DNA of 52,834 bases. Origin: Candidatus Sulfopaludibacter sp. SbA3 (lineage in GTDB: Bacteria; Acidobacteriota; Terriglobia; Bryobacterales; Bryobacteraceae). Below are positions 1 through 6,746 of the stretch, one piece after another; position 1 is the first letter of the stretch; every line of letters starts with the position of its first letter. The notes below the pieces were generated by a model. It searched no databases and was not told the origin of the DNA. It saw nothing but the letters and a program-made list of their open reading frames with translations. Position numbers and translations under genes: made by a program. Location: NCBI GenBank assembly GCA_945861625.1, contig CAMAVI010000017.1, forward strand, positions 1 through 52,834, read 5' to 3'.

Positions 1-70
1 CCGCCTTGGGGATCTCTTGGGCGCTGAAAAACAGCGCCGCTTGCTTCGGTTTGCTCTTGCCCATCGCCAT
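1..70 (-). CDS. 5' end of probable transposase (partial)
   Basis: The reverse strand reads ATG at 70 and stays open to the window edge, giving 23 residues beginning MAMGKSKPKQAALFF and ending SAQEIPKA. The spacing of the hydrophobic pair and the E-I-P-K motif resembles my memory of the N-termini of DDE transposases that continue with a 'GHPFY..LN..L' segment, but only the first residues are visible, so this is a weak family call. The context supports it: the sugar transferase that follows lacks its usual N-terminal part, as if an insertion had cut it. Either of two in-frame ATGs (70 or 64) could be the start. Confidence 0.4.
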   Translation of the reverse strand, partial: MAMGKSKPKQAALFFSAQEIPKA

Positions 71-148
71 ACTATCTATGACGTCTGAAACATTTCACCG
101 GTCACATGCTTAGGAGATGTTTCTCGACTTTTACCACGGGCTGCTAGC

Positions 149-733
149 ATGCTGGCGATGCAATCGGTCTATTCCTGGTTGATCGGTTTCGCGTTGCTGA
201 TACTGGCGCTGCCCGTGATGCTGGTGGTTGCCGTGCTGGTGCGGCTGACTTCGCGCGGGCCCGTGCTGTACCGTCAACTTCGCACAGGCAAGAATGGAGT
301 ACTCTTCGTCCTTTACAAATTTCGCTCCATGCGTCAGGATGCCGAGGCCGCGACGGGCGCGGTATGGGCCACCAAAGACGATCCGCGGGTTACGCCCGTG
401 GGCCGCTGGCTGCGCAAACTGCGGCTGGACGAATTGCCGCAGTTGCTGAACGTGATTCGCGGCGAAATGTCTTTAGTGGGGCCGCGGCCAGAGCGGCCCG
501 AGTTCGTGCGCGTCTTACAGGAGAAGATCCCTTACTATCGCCACCGGTTATCGGTGAAACCGGGCATCACGGGCTGGGCCCAGGTGAGTCACAAGTACGG
601 CGATACCATCGAGGACACGATCACCAAGCTTGAGTACGATCTGTACTACATCAAGTACCTGGCGCCGTCGCTCGATGCCTTTATTTTGTTTCACACGGTC
701 AAGACCGTGCTGTTGGGCCGTGGCGCCCAATAG
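149..733 (+). CDS. Bacterial sugar transferase domain protein, 5'-truncated
   Basis: This is the catalytic domain of a polyprenyl-phosphate hexose-1-phosphate transferase, which starts exopolysaccharide or O-antigen units at the inner membrane. One membrane segment (about residues 10-31) is followed by the conserved series SRGPVLYRQ, KFRSM (57-61), DELPQLLNVIRGEMS (94-108), GPRPERPEF (111-119) and GITGWAQV. The tail LLGRGAQ resembles PEP-CTERM/EpsB-type transferases, which usually have about 460 residues with an N-terminal multi-helix region and a nucleotide-binding-like domain; only 194 residues are here. The frame stays open upstream to a TGA at 86-88 but has no start codon before 149 and no clear ribosome binding site. 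It is either a short PglC/WcaJ-like form or, more likely, a remnant truncated by the mobile element to its left. Confidence 0.75.
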   Translation: MLAMQSVYSWLIGFALLILALPVMLVVAVLVRLTSRGPVLYRQLRTGKNGVLFVLYKFRSMRQDAEAATGAVWATKDDPRVTPVGRWLRKLRLDELPQLLNVIRGEMSLVGPRPERPEFVRVLQEKIPYYRHRLSVKPGITGWAQVSHKYGDTIEDTITKLEYDLYYIKYLAPSLDAFILFHTVKTVLLGRGAQ

Positions 734-746
734 AAGCACGGTGGGG

Positions 747-752
747 TAGAAT
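747..752 (+). promoter_or_regulatory. Possible -10 box of tRNA-Gly
   Basis: TAGAAT lies 10 bases upstream of the mature tRNA 5' end, as expected for a transcript starting just before the tRNA. No good -35 hexamer is visible at the usual spacing, so this is a weak call. Confidence 0.35.
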
Positions 753-762
753 GTGTTTGTGA

Positions 763-837
763 GCGGGAGTAACTCAGTGGTAGAGTCACAGCCTTCCAAG
801 CTGTTGGTCGCGGGTTCGATTCCCGTCTCCCGCTCCA
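763..837 (+). tRNA. tRNA-Gly (anticodon TCC)
   Basis: The cloverleaf folds completely by eye. The acceptor stem is GCGGGAG (763-769) with CTCCCGC (827-833), the D arm is ACTC/GAGT, the anticodon stem is ACAGC/GCTGT around loop CTTCCAA (anticodon TCC), and the T arm is GCGGG-TTCGATT-CCCGT. The discriminator base is T and the CCA end is encoded (835-837). tRNA genes are common integration sites, and the genes that follow (964-2809) are of accessory type. Confidence 0.96.
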
Positions 838-963
838 TAATTCTTTAGCCGGTTCTTCGCTAATACTGTCGGTGGGCAATACGTCGCTCTGGGCATGTTT
901 TACCGCCCACTCAATCGGGTCTTCGCCTACCCATAAACGTGATCCTCATGCTCTAATCGGTCC
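838..963. other. Intergenic region with a relic of a gene tail
   Basis: No gene is seen. Bases 849-886, read on the minus strand, encode LPTDSISEEPAK-like residues that match the C-terminus LPADSVSEEPVK of the secreted protein at 2832-3914 (DNA match 30 of 38, with the differences mostly transitions). This looks like a leftover 3' end of a paralogue or of a duplicated gene, now cut off from its body. Confidence 0.55.
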
Positions 964-1530
964 ATGTCGCTTAGTGACCACGACTTTGAAGAGGCAACGT
1001 CTCAAATCGCATATGAAATGTACCACTTTCGTTGCCTTGCCCAGATCTACCGGGAAGGCAACCGTGGGCGCGGCCTATGGTGGCAGCTCGTCTCTCAATC
1101 GCTGCTACTGCATCTGCGGATTCTCATTGAGTTCTTCTATTGGGACACCCGCAACGCGCGCGATATTTCGATCAGGCATTTTATTGAACGCGACGACTTC
1201 CCCTGTCCGTTGGAACTCCACTCCCCACCGTTGACGATCACGCTGGTTTCCAGCACACCGAATCGCCCTGAAGAAATGAGCCTCAGGCAAGTCAAGGAAG
1301 CCTTGGACCAGCGGCTTATCCATTTTGGGAAGGGACGTTCAACGGGATACCATCCCGGCCATGAGGACTACGCACTCTGTTTCGATGATCTTGAACGGCG
1401 CATCCGGGCGTTCAGGACGGCGCTCCCAAAAGATTTGAAGAGCGTATTTGACTTCAAGCTGTCTCAGCTCGTGGGCCGAGTCAAATGCCTCTCGGCCCCC
1501 ATACGTGAAGGACCGTCTCTGACGTGGTAG
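964..1530 (+). CDS. Hypothetical protein, accessory region
   Basis: The 188-residue product is not recognised with confidence. It is soluble and predicted mostly helical at the N-terminus, with the stretch SLLLHLRILIEFFYW (about residues 46-60) followed by an IRHF segment. This layout vaguely resembles a widespread family of short HEPN-like proteins with an 'LLHxRxLIxFF' helix, but that is recollection and not a demonstrated match. The gene ends 5 bases before the convergent TIR gene, so the two are tail to tail in the patch between tRNA-Gly and the toxin-antitoxin pair. A role in defence is only an inference from these neighbours. Confidence 0.6.
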   Translation: MSLSDHDFEEATSQIAYEMYHFRCLAQIYREGNRGRGLWWQLVSQSLLLHLRILIEFFYWDTRNARDISIRHFIERDDFPCPLELHSPPLTITLVSSTPNRPEEMSLRQVKEALDQRLIHFGKGRSTGYHPGHEDYALCFDDLERRIRAFRTALPKDLKSVFDFKLSQLVGRVKCLSAPIREGPSLTW

Positions 1531-1535
1531 GGTCC

Positions 1536-2117
1536 CTAGGAACTGGGCGCGCGAATCGGTCCGGCAGGGCGTGGTCCTTCAGCATCGTCAAGTGCTGTCT
1601 TCAGTTGGAGAACTCGCGGATCATTCGGAGCAGGTAGGACCGGGGACGCAAAACTGCCGAGGTTGTCGAGGTAGTGATAGCAGTCCTTCAACAGGTCAGT
1701 ATAGTCGGTTCGCAAGTCCAGTCCCTGCAATTCGGAATATGGGCGCGGCATCGTGCCTTTCGTCAATCCATCGAAACAAACCGGGATAATTTTCTTGCCC
1801 GTACCCCAAGCCCAGCCGGCCTCGAAGCTAATCCAGGGCCGGATCTCCGAGCGTTCATTGAGCAACAGCACTACTATCGTCGCCGATCGAAGTTCGTCCT
1901 CTATCCGCTGAAACTATCGTTCACCAGCACGAAGTTGCCAGTTGTCACTGGAGAGAAAGGCCTCCAAGGAAAACGCCTTGAGGAACCTCATCACCGCCCT
2001 TGTAACCTTGGCGTCTTCGTGAACATGGCTGATGAATACTTGTGCATATAGACGCGATTGTACAAGCGATCGAATCTTCCTGGCGGGAGTCTTCAGCGGA
2101 ATGGGTTGACCAGCCAT
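1536..2117 (-). pseudogene. TIR-domain protein interrupted by an in-frame amber codon
   Basis: Read from the ATG at 2117, the product would be 193 residues, a single bacterial TIR domain (NADase or protein-interaction fold). The N-terminal part shows VFISHVHEDAKV, typical of TIR strand A and box 1, then LSSDNWQLRAGER. A TAG at 1914-1916 follows, and the same frame continues FQRIEDELRSATIVVLLLNE, then SEIRPWISFEAGWAWGTGKK, which carries the W-x-x-x-E segment with the probable catalytic Glu. No frame change is needed: only the TAG separates the halves. The TAG falls where relatives have Trp (pattern G-D/E-x-W), so a TGG to TAG change is the simplest explanation. Longer upstream starts (to 2210) are open but overlap the divergent toxin gene. 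Confidence 0.8.
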
Positions 2118-2123
2118 TCCGAA

Positions 2124-2141
2124 TATGCCAGTATGGGCATA
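2124..2141 (+). promoter_or_regulatory. Inverted repeat, candidate antitoxin operator
   Basis: TATGCC, six spacer bases, then GGCATA form a perfect inverted repeat ending seven bases before the toxin start codon. Type II antitoxins with XRE domains usually bind such repeats to repress their own operon, so this is a plausible HigA-type operator. It lies between the toxin and the divergent TIR gene and could affect both. No binding evidence is available from sequence alone. Confidence 0.5.
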
Positions 2142-2148
2142 ACAATGA

Positions 2149-2517
2149 ATGAAGAGGCTCGTATGGCTCGCCGATTCCAAGTCCAACGTCAAGTCGTTCC
2201 CAGACACCATTCGGGACGACTTCGGCTATGCGCTGTACCTCGCCCAGCGTGGCGGGATGAGCGCCAGCGCCAAACCGTTGCATGGCTTTGGCAGTGGCGT
2301 GATGGAGATTAGATCCAATGATGTAAGTGGAACCTACCGGGCGGTCTATACGGTCTCCATCGGCGATTCGATTTACGTGGTCCATGCGTTTCAGAAGAAA
2401 TCCAAAGCCGGAGTCGCCACGCCGAAGCCGGAGATTCAACTGATCCGGCAGCGGCTCAAACAGATGCTCAGTGAGGTGAAGAATGCTGAAAAGAAAAGTT
2501 CTTGGCCAAGAGGCTAG
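2149..2517 (+). CDS. RelE/HigB-like toxin (phage Gp49-like family)
   Basis: The 122-residue protein begins MKRLVWLADSKSNVKSF and continues with FGYALYLAQRGG, a layout typical of the Gp49-like HigB toxins. These are ribosome-associated mRNA endonucleases with the RelE fold. A central GSGVMEI and YRAVYTV region and a C-terminal lysine-rich helix (KQMLSEVKNAEKK) complete the family pattern. The gene precedes and overlaps the antitoxin by 35 bases, the reverse-order arrangement usual for HigBA. An inverted repeat just upstream may be the operator. Start chosen because it gives the canonical N-terminal strand; an ATG four bases upstream is out of frame. Confidence 0.85.
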   Translation: MKRLVWLADSKSNVKSFPDTIRDDFGYALYLAQRGGMSASAKPLHGFGSGVMEIRSNDVSGTYRAVYTVSIGDSIYVVHAFQKKSKAGVATPKPEIQLIRQRLKQMLSEVKNAEKKSSWPRG

Positions 2518-2809
2518 CTCGGGCAACGTCTTCGCTGACCTTGGCCTTGCCAATGCTGAGGAACATCTAGTCAAAGCGGGACTGGTGGCGAAGATCGACC
2601 GGATCATCCAGCAACGGGAATTGACCCAGACGGTTGCGGCGCAACTTATGGGCATCGATCAACCCAAGGTCTCGGCGATGTTGGCTGGCCAGTTCCGGGG
2701 CTATTCGGTTGAGCGTCTGATGCGCTTCCTAGTCGCGCTGGGGCACGATGTTGAGATTGTGGTGAAAGCTAAGAAACGCGGCGGAACCGCCGAACTCCGC
2801 GTGGCCTGA
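2483..2809 (+). CDS. XRE-family HigA-like antitoxin
   Basis: This 108-residue protein has an N-terminal region including GNVFADLGL and NAEEHLVKA, a signature of XRE antitoxins paired with Gp49-like toxins. A helix-turn-helix follows (about residues 45-90): LTQTVAAQLMGIDQPKVSAM with recognition helix around IDQPKVSAMLAG. The C-terminal part, VEIVVKAKK, is the short strand usual for this family. It would neutralise the upstream toxin and repress the operon through DNA binding. Its start lies inside the toxin gene, consistent with translational coupling. Confidence 0.88.
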   Translation: MLKRKVLGQEASSGNVFADLGLANAEEHLVKAGLVAKIDRIIQQRELTQTVAAQLMGIDQPKVSAMLAGQFRGYSVERLMRFLVALGHDVEIVVKAKKRGGTAELRVA

Positions 2810-2831
2810 GCGGCTTAGGGCGCCGCCAAGA

Positions 2832-3914
2832 TTACTTCACCGGTTCTTCGCTGACGCTGTCGGCGGGTAGCGCGTCGGGAACGTCGCCGAACTGGATGCT
2901 GGTGTCGGCGCCGAAGCGGTTGTAGAGGCGGAACTCGACCTCGTTGCGCACCAGGAACTTCCCTTCCCGCGAACGGATTTCCGACTTGAGCGGCAGCAGG
3001 AATTCGGAGCCGGAAATCTTGGCCATGTCGTAGTTCAAGTCCAGATCCACCGCTTGGATCGGGAAATCCACCGGCAAATTGTCCATCTCCATCTTGATCC
3101 GCATCACCATGCCGGTTTGGCGGTCGGCGTAAACCAGACCGTGGTAGCCGGAAATCACGGTCCGCTTCACGGAATCCGCGTAAATGGTGTACTTGGAATT
3201 CGCCTGCCGCACGCGGAATGCGAACACGTGCATGCGCCGTCCGCGCAGCGTGGCCCACCGCTCCCAATTGAATTCCGTCTGCGTCTCCGCGCTGAAAATC
3301 TCCTTTAGCAGGGTGCCGAACTCGCCCGAAGAAGTCGCGCCATTCAGTTGCTGGTGCTTCGTGCCGCCCGCGGCCGGAACGCCGTTGATGGAAACAACCT
3401 GGTAGTCTTCCTTCTCCTCGAAATAACTCAACCGTTCGGCGATGGTGTCGAGCAAGTGGTAATTTTCCAGTCCACTGTTGTCTCCGTAACGGCGTGTAAC
3501 TTGCAGGCAGATGAAGTTCGGCAGACTCTTGGAATAATTACGCGCCTTCTCGGTGATGTCGGCCAGAATGCGCTTTTGTTCAATCGAATCCGGCGGCGGG
3601 ATGACCGGCGCCACCGGCCTGGGCGGCGCGGGCGCAGGGACGGCCAGTGTAGCCGATTCCGTCACCAAACCGCGCAGCGCGGACAGGGTCTGCGGACCGG
3701 CTCCCATACCCTGCAATTCTTCGACGACGCGGGCGTCCAGGCGGTTGGATAGCTTGACGTTCTTCCTAATGTAGGCAGCGATCCGGCTATCTTCGTGGCG
3801 CAATTGCAGCGAAGACCTGATGAAGCTGACCAGTTGGTCCACGGTCAGTCTGCTTTGGGCCTGCGCGGCGATCACGAGAAGTACGATCACACACAACCGT
3901 AACCAGCGTTTCAT
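2832..3914 (-). CDS. Secreted protein of unknown function
   Basis: The 360-residue product has a clear signal peptide (MKRWLRLCVIVLLVIAAQAQS) followed by a helical region, a proline-rich linker (about residues 93-110) and a beta-rich C-terminal domain. That domain holds features such as GRRMHVFAFRV, HGLVYADRQTGMVMRI and FLLPLKSEIRSR. Proteins of this layout, with an outer-membrane-lipoprotein-sorting-like beta domain, are common in Acidobacteria, but I cannot name a function. The start codon and its ribosome binding site are duplicated in a 20-bp tandem repeat (3903-3942), so a five-codon upstream reading frame precedes the gene. A relic matching its C-terminus lies at 849-886. Confidence 0.8.
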   Translation of the reverse strand: MKRWLRLCVIVLLVIAAQAQSRLTVDQLVSFIRSSLQLRHEDSRIAAYIRKNVKLSNRLDARVVEELQGMGAGPQTLSALRGLVTESATLAVPAPAPPRPVAPVIPPPDSIEQKRILADITEKARNYSKSLPNFICLQVTRRYGDNSGLENYHLLDTIAERLSYFEEKEDYQVVSINGVPAAGGTKHQQLNGATSSGEFGTLLKEIFSAETQTEFNWERWATLRGRRMHVFAFRVRQANSKYTIYADSVKRTVISGYHGLVYADRQTGMVMRIKMEMDNLPVDFPIQAVDLDLNYDMAKISGSEFLLPLKSEIRSREGKFLVRNEVEFRLYNRFGADTSIQFGDVPDALPADSVSEEPVK

Positions 3915-3942
3915 TCCTACTTCCAGCGTTTCATTCCTACTT
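3903..3942. repeat. Exact 20-bp tandem duplication over a start codon
   Basis: Two identical 20-base units (3903-3922 and 3923-3942) each contain, on the minus strand, an AAGTAGGA ribosome-binding-like site, an ATG and AAACGCTGG. The outer copy starts a short frame M-K-R-W-K-stop that ends in the second copy's own leader; the inner ATG at 3914 starts the real gene. Confidence 0.95.
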
Positions 3943-3975
3943 TATGATAGACGCATATTCAGGACGCTGAGGTTT

Positions 3976-4005
3976 CCGGCCCTATTTGCCCCAGCTCTAT
4001 TTGCC
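3976..4005. repeat. 15-bp tandem repeat over a stop codon
   Basis: Units 3976-3990 and 3991-4005 share 12 of 15 bases, ending CTATTTGCC. The second unit contains the stop codon of the SGNH hydrolase on the minus strand (CTA at 3997-3999). Confidence 0.8.
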
Positions 4006-5103
4006 AAAGATTGACAGAGGGGTCCGTTTCTTCTGCTGCTGTTGCTGCTGCTGGGCCGGCGACACGGGCGCCAACGCCTTGTCGATCGCGGCCGCCACCA
4101 GTGGAGCCATCACCCGGTAACCTTTCCCGTTCGGATGCAGCCCGTCATCGGACAGATCTTCCTTGAATTGACCGCCGGAATCCACGGCCGCCGAAAAGTA
4201 GTCCAGATATCCGTAGCCGCGCTGGGAGGCGAACATCTTCAGCCGCTCGTTGATCGCCAGGATCGAAGCGGGAGGCCGCTGCGAAGTGCGTTCATACGCG
4301 GGGTCCATGTCCTTGTGGTGATCGCTCACAGGAAGCAGCGAAGCGACGATGACTTTGATTTTATTTGCCGCCGCCACGTCGGCCAGCATCTGATTATTGC
4401 TCTCGATGGCGGCCACCGGCACGCCCCGGGCCAGATCGTTGGTTCCGATCAGAATGACCACCGCTTGCGGATGCAGGTCGATGACATCGGCTTTCAGCCG
4501 CTGCAGAAGCTGCCCAGAAGTCTGCCCGGAAATGCCCCGATTCACGTAATCGCTATCCGGAAAGTATTCATTCAGGCGCCAGAAATCGGTGATGGAATCC
4601 CCAAAGAAGATCACGCGGGGCTTGGCCGAAGACGGATTTCCCAATTTCCGGTTGCCTTCCGCGTAACGCTCCAAATTCGCCGGATCGGGAGTGAGAAGCT
4701 GCCGCTCGCGATTCTCCAGCAAGGCACGGAAGTGCGTATCGAGCCGCGTGGCATCGTCGCGCAGCTCGGCAAGCTGCTTCTGCGCGGCCTCGGGAAACGG
4801 AAATGGCTTGGGCACGGAATCGGCCAGCGCCAGGTAGGAGCGCAGGTTCGTCAGCAGCGCGTACGTCGCCTCGCTACGCCCGGGCCGGGCGCGTAATTGG
4901 ATGCAATTCTGCCTGGTATTTTCAATGACGGGCGCCGCCGCGCGCTGCAGATCGGAGATTGCCACGCCTCCGGCCTCCATCAACGAGCCCAGACGCGCGC
5001 ATAATTCGTTGACTTGCACCGGAGCGAGAAGGGGCGTCTGCGCGGACCCCGTCCGCGGCGCCAGCAGAGCCAGAAGCAAGGCCGCAAGAATACGCACAGT
5101 CAT
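3997..5103 (-). CDS. Secreted SGNH/GDSL-family hydrolase
   Basis: The 368-residue protein carries a signal peptide (about residues 1-22), a roughly 140-residue N-terminal helical region of unknown role and a C-terminal SGNH hydrolase domain. All four blocks are visible: GDSI with the nucleophile Ser170, the Gly of SGQTSG (block II), GTND at 220-223 (block III) and DGLHPN at 320-325 with the catalytic Asp and His. Such enzymes de-esterify sugars or lipids in the periplasm; the substrate is not evident. The C-terminus has a run of seven glutamines from a CAG/CAA microsatellite, then KKRTPLSIFGK. The start overlaps the upstream DUF3108 gene by four bases, so the two form an operon. Confidence 0.88.
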   Translation of the reverse strand: MTVRILAALLLALLAPRTGSAQTPLLAPVQVNELCARLGSLMEAGGVAISDLQRAAAPVIENTRQNCIQLRARPGRSEATYALLTNLRSYLALADSVPKPFPFPEAAQKQLAELRDDATRLDTHFRALLENRERQLLTPDPANLERYAEGNRKLGNPSSAKPRVIFFGDSITDFWRLNEYFPDSDYVNRGISGQTSGQLLQRLKADVIDLHPQAVVILIGTNDLARGVPVAAIESNNQMLADVAAANKIKVIVASLLPVSDHHKDMDPAYERTSQRPPASILAINERLKMFASQRGYGYLDYFSAAVDSGGQFKEDLSDDGLHPNGKGYRVMAPLVAAAIDKALAPVSPAQQQQQQQKKRTPLSIFGK

Positions 5104-5852
5104 TTGGGTTCCTCTTTTTGCAATTGCAGGGTCACAGTCCCGATGGGGAACGACAGCCGCACGCGAATCTGCACGGGTATCCGTCTTTCGTCATCCGTCA
5201 ACCAGAAAAACACTCTGCCTTTGCGCTCATAGATCACGCCATTCATCAGGCGCGCCTCGTAGCGCACCGTCTTGAAGGCGCCCGCAGGAGTGCTCACTTC
5301 CTCGCGCTCCTGTGCCTCCACGCGCACCTGCGCGGAGTGCCGGCCGTTACTCATGGGAATTTGCGCCCACTGTCCCGGCTCCGGCGGAGTCCGGCGCACG
5401 GTCAGGATCGCGCCAAGCGCTTCGTGCACGCAGCGCGGAATTTCGATCTGTGCCGAGTTTCGAATTTCGTTCTTGATCAAGTCGCGGTCAGTGAACGTCG
5501 CGCGGCCCTGATCCCGGTCATAGGTAACGGTTGTCTGGCGGTGGCGCTTCCCTTCCCGGGCGTCGAGCAACGTATCCGCTGCACATAAATCCTGGGAGTA
5601 GTGGACCGTATAAGTGCTGTCCACCTTGAACAAGGTCGACACCAGTCCCGCGGAATCGATCTTCACGTAGCCACCCGCATCATCGGTCGCGATGACCGCC
5701 GAACCGGCGTGAATCAGACGCCACTCGACATCATAGTTCAGCTTGCCCAGCGTCCCGGCGGGAGCAACAGCGGCGGCCAGGGACCGGGCGGATGCTCCAG
5801 CAATCAGAACGGAAAGCGCGATCAGCGCCGAACGGCGTGTGACAAAGCGCAC
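5100..5852 (-). CDS. DUF3108 domain secreted protein
   Basis: The 250-residue protein has an N-terminal RR-containing signal sequence (RFVTRRSALIALSVLIAG) and a DUF3108-type beta-sheet domain. Family features are LNYDVEWRLIHAG near residue 40, the strand pattern around TYTVHYSQDLCAAD and the late VFFWLTDDERRIPVQIRV. Members are periplasmic and predicted to bind a lipid or envelope ligand; no enzyme activity is known to me. The start is a GTG at 5852, chosen because the signal peptide begins there. Only 22 bases separate it from the divergent permease gene. The 3' end overlaps the SGNH hydrolase start by four bases. Confidence 0.8.
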   Translation of the reverse strand: MRFVTRRSALIALSVLIAGASARSLAAAVAPAGTLGKLNYDVEWRLIHAGSAVIATDDAGGYVKIDSAGLVSTLFKVDSTYTVHYSQDLCAADTLLDAREGKRHRQTTVTYDRDQGRATFTDRDLIKNEIRNSAQIEIPRCVHEALGAILTVRRTPPEPGQWAQIPMSNGRHSAQVRVEAQEREEVSTPAGAFKTVRYEARLMNGVIYERKGRVFFWLTDDERRIPVQIRVRLSFPIGTVTLQLQKEEPK

Positions 5853-5868
5853 AGAATCAGTTTACACT
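5839..5868 (+). promoter_or_regulatory. Candidate promoter for the ABC permease
   Basis: GTGACA (5839-5844) and TACACT (5863-5868) are separated by 18 bases and point rightward. The expected transcription start is at or next to the GTG start codon at 5875, so the permease mRNA may be leaderless. The -35 box lies inside the divergent DUF3108 gene. Confidence 0.4.
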
Positions 5869-5874
5869 CTTATC

Positions 5875-6684
5875 GTGAATCGTATTCCCGGCCGGCACTT
5901 TGCGCGCAACCTCATCGAGCAGCGGTCCCTGGTTGCTCAGTTGGTCCGCCGGGACTTCCGCCAGCGCTACGTGGGTTCGGCCGCGGGCTGGATCTGGGGC
6001 GTGGTGCATCCCCTGGTGCTTCTGCTGAGCTGGACTTTTATTTTCCAGGTCTGCCTCAAAGTCAAGCTGCCGGAGGGCGCTCTGACGCAGAACTACGTCA
6101 TGTACCTGTTCTGCGGGATGCTCCCGTGGCTGCTGTTTCAGGAAACCGTGCTGCGTTCGGCCCCCAGCATGGTGGAGCAGGCGAACCTGATCACGCGGAC
6201 AGTGTTTCCGGCCGAGGTCCTGCCCGTGTCGATTTTTCTTTCCTCGCTGATCCACCATCTGATCGCGCTGGCGCTGGTGGTGGCCGCGTCGATTGTGGTC
6301 CTGGGGCGCGTAAGCCCGATGATTTTGCTGCTGCCCGTGTACATGGTATTCGTCGGGCTGCTGGCCGTGGGTGTGGGATGGTTCGTCTCCAGCCTACACG
6401 TGTATCTGCGCGATACGTCCCAGATCCTGGCCGTGGTGATGACCTTGTGGTTTTGGTTCACGCCCATCATGATTCTGGAGCAGCAGATTCCGCAGCGCTT
6501 CCGCTGGCTGGTCCAACTCAATCCGATGTCGTGGCTGGTGCGGGCATACCGGGAACGGTTGCTGTCCGCGCACTGGCCGGCGGCACAGGAGCTGGCCGTG
6601 CTCGCGGCGTATTCCGTGGTCGTGTTCGTCGCCGGTGGACTATTCTTCCGGCACCTGAAGCGCGGCTTCGCCGATGTATTGTAA
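5875..6684 (+). CDS. ABC-2 type polysaccharide export permease (Wzm-like)
   Basis: The 269-residue membrane protein has the amphipathic N-terminus LVAQLVRRDFRQRYVGSAAG then WIWGVVHPL, diagnostic for the permease of ABC exporters of O-antigen, capsule or teichoic acid, followed by about six membrane segments. The C-terminal loop LVQLNPMSWLVRAYRE is also typical. The GTG at 5875 is chosen because the conserved N-terminus starts directly after it; in-frame starts further upstream would lie within the divergent gene. Unusually, the ATP-binding partner gene is not adjacent: the next gene is a helicase on the other strand. The partner must be elsewhere or lost. A 14-bp repeat array begins at its stop codon. 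Confidence 0.85.
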   Translation: MNRIPGRHFARNLIEQRSLVAQLVRRDFRQRYVGSAAGWIWGVVHPLVLLLSWTFIFQVCLKVKLPEGALTQNYVMYLFCGMLPWLLFQETVLRSAPSMVEQANLITRTVFPAEVLPVSIFLSSLIHHLIALALVVAASIVVLGRVSPMILLLPVYMVFVGLLAVGVGWFVSSLHVYLRDTSQILAVVMTLWFWFTPIMILEQQIPQRFRWLVQLNPMSWLVRAYRERLLSAHWPAAQELAVLAAYSVVVFVAGGLFFRHLKRGFADVL

Positions 6685-6736
6685 TTGGCGCGCTGTAATT
6701 GACGTGTTGTAATTGGCGCGCTATGAGCGGCGTGCT
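6681..6736. repeat. 14-bp tandem array at the permease stop codon
   Basis: Units start at 6681, 6695, 6709 and 6723. The first and third are identical (GTAATTGGCGCGCT), the second and fourth diverged, and a partial fifth begins at 6737. The first unit contains the permease stop TAA (6682-6684). The array fills the gap to the convergent helicase gene. Confidence 0.88.
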
Positions 6737-6746
6737 GTAATCGCCG

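Noticed and set aside
1914..1916. Amber codon as programmed pyrrolysine or selenocysteine
   Set aside because: UAG is not a selenocysteine codon, and nothing in the region suggests pyrrolysine machinery or a PYLIS-like stem. A plain nonsense change fits better.
849..2877. 38-bp repeats as attL/attR
   Set aside because: The copies differ at 8 of 38 positions in a coding-like pattern and no integrase gene is present, so I do not call an integrative element.
4024..4060. Poly-glutamine tail of the SGNH hydrolase as a special domain
   Set aside because: It is a run of CAG/CAA codons at the C-terminus with no further structure, likely a microsatellite.
4042..4896. Long open frame on the plus strand opposite the SGNH hydrolase
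   Set aside because: It is antisense to a gene with a signal peptide and four catalytic blocks. High-GC codon bias keeps the opposite frame open.
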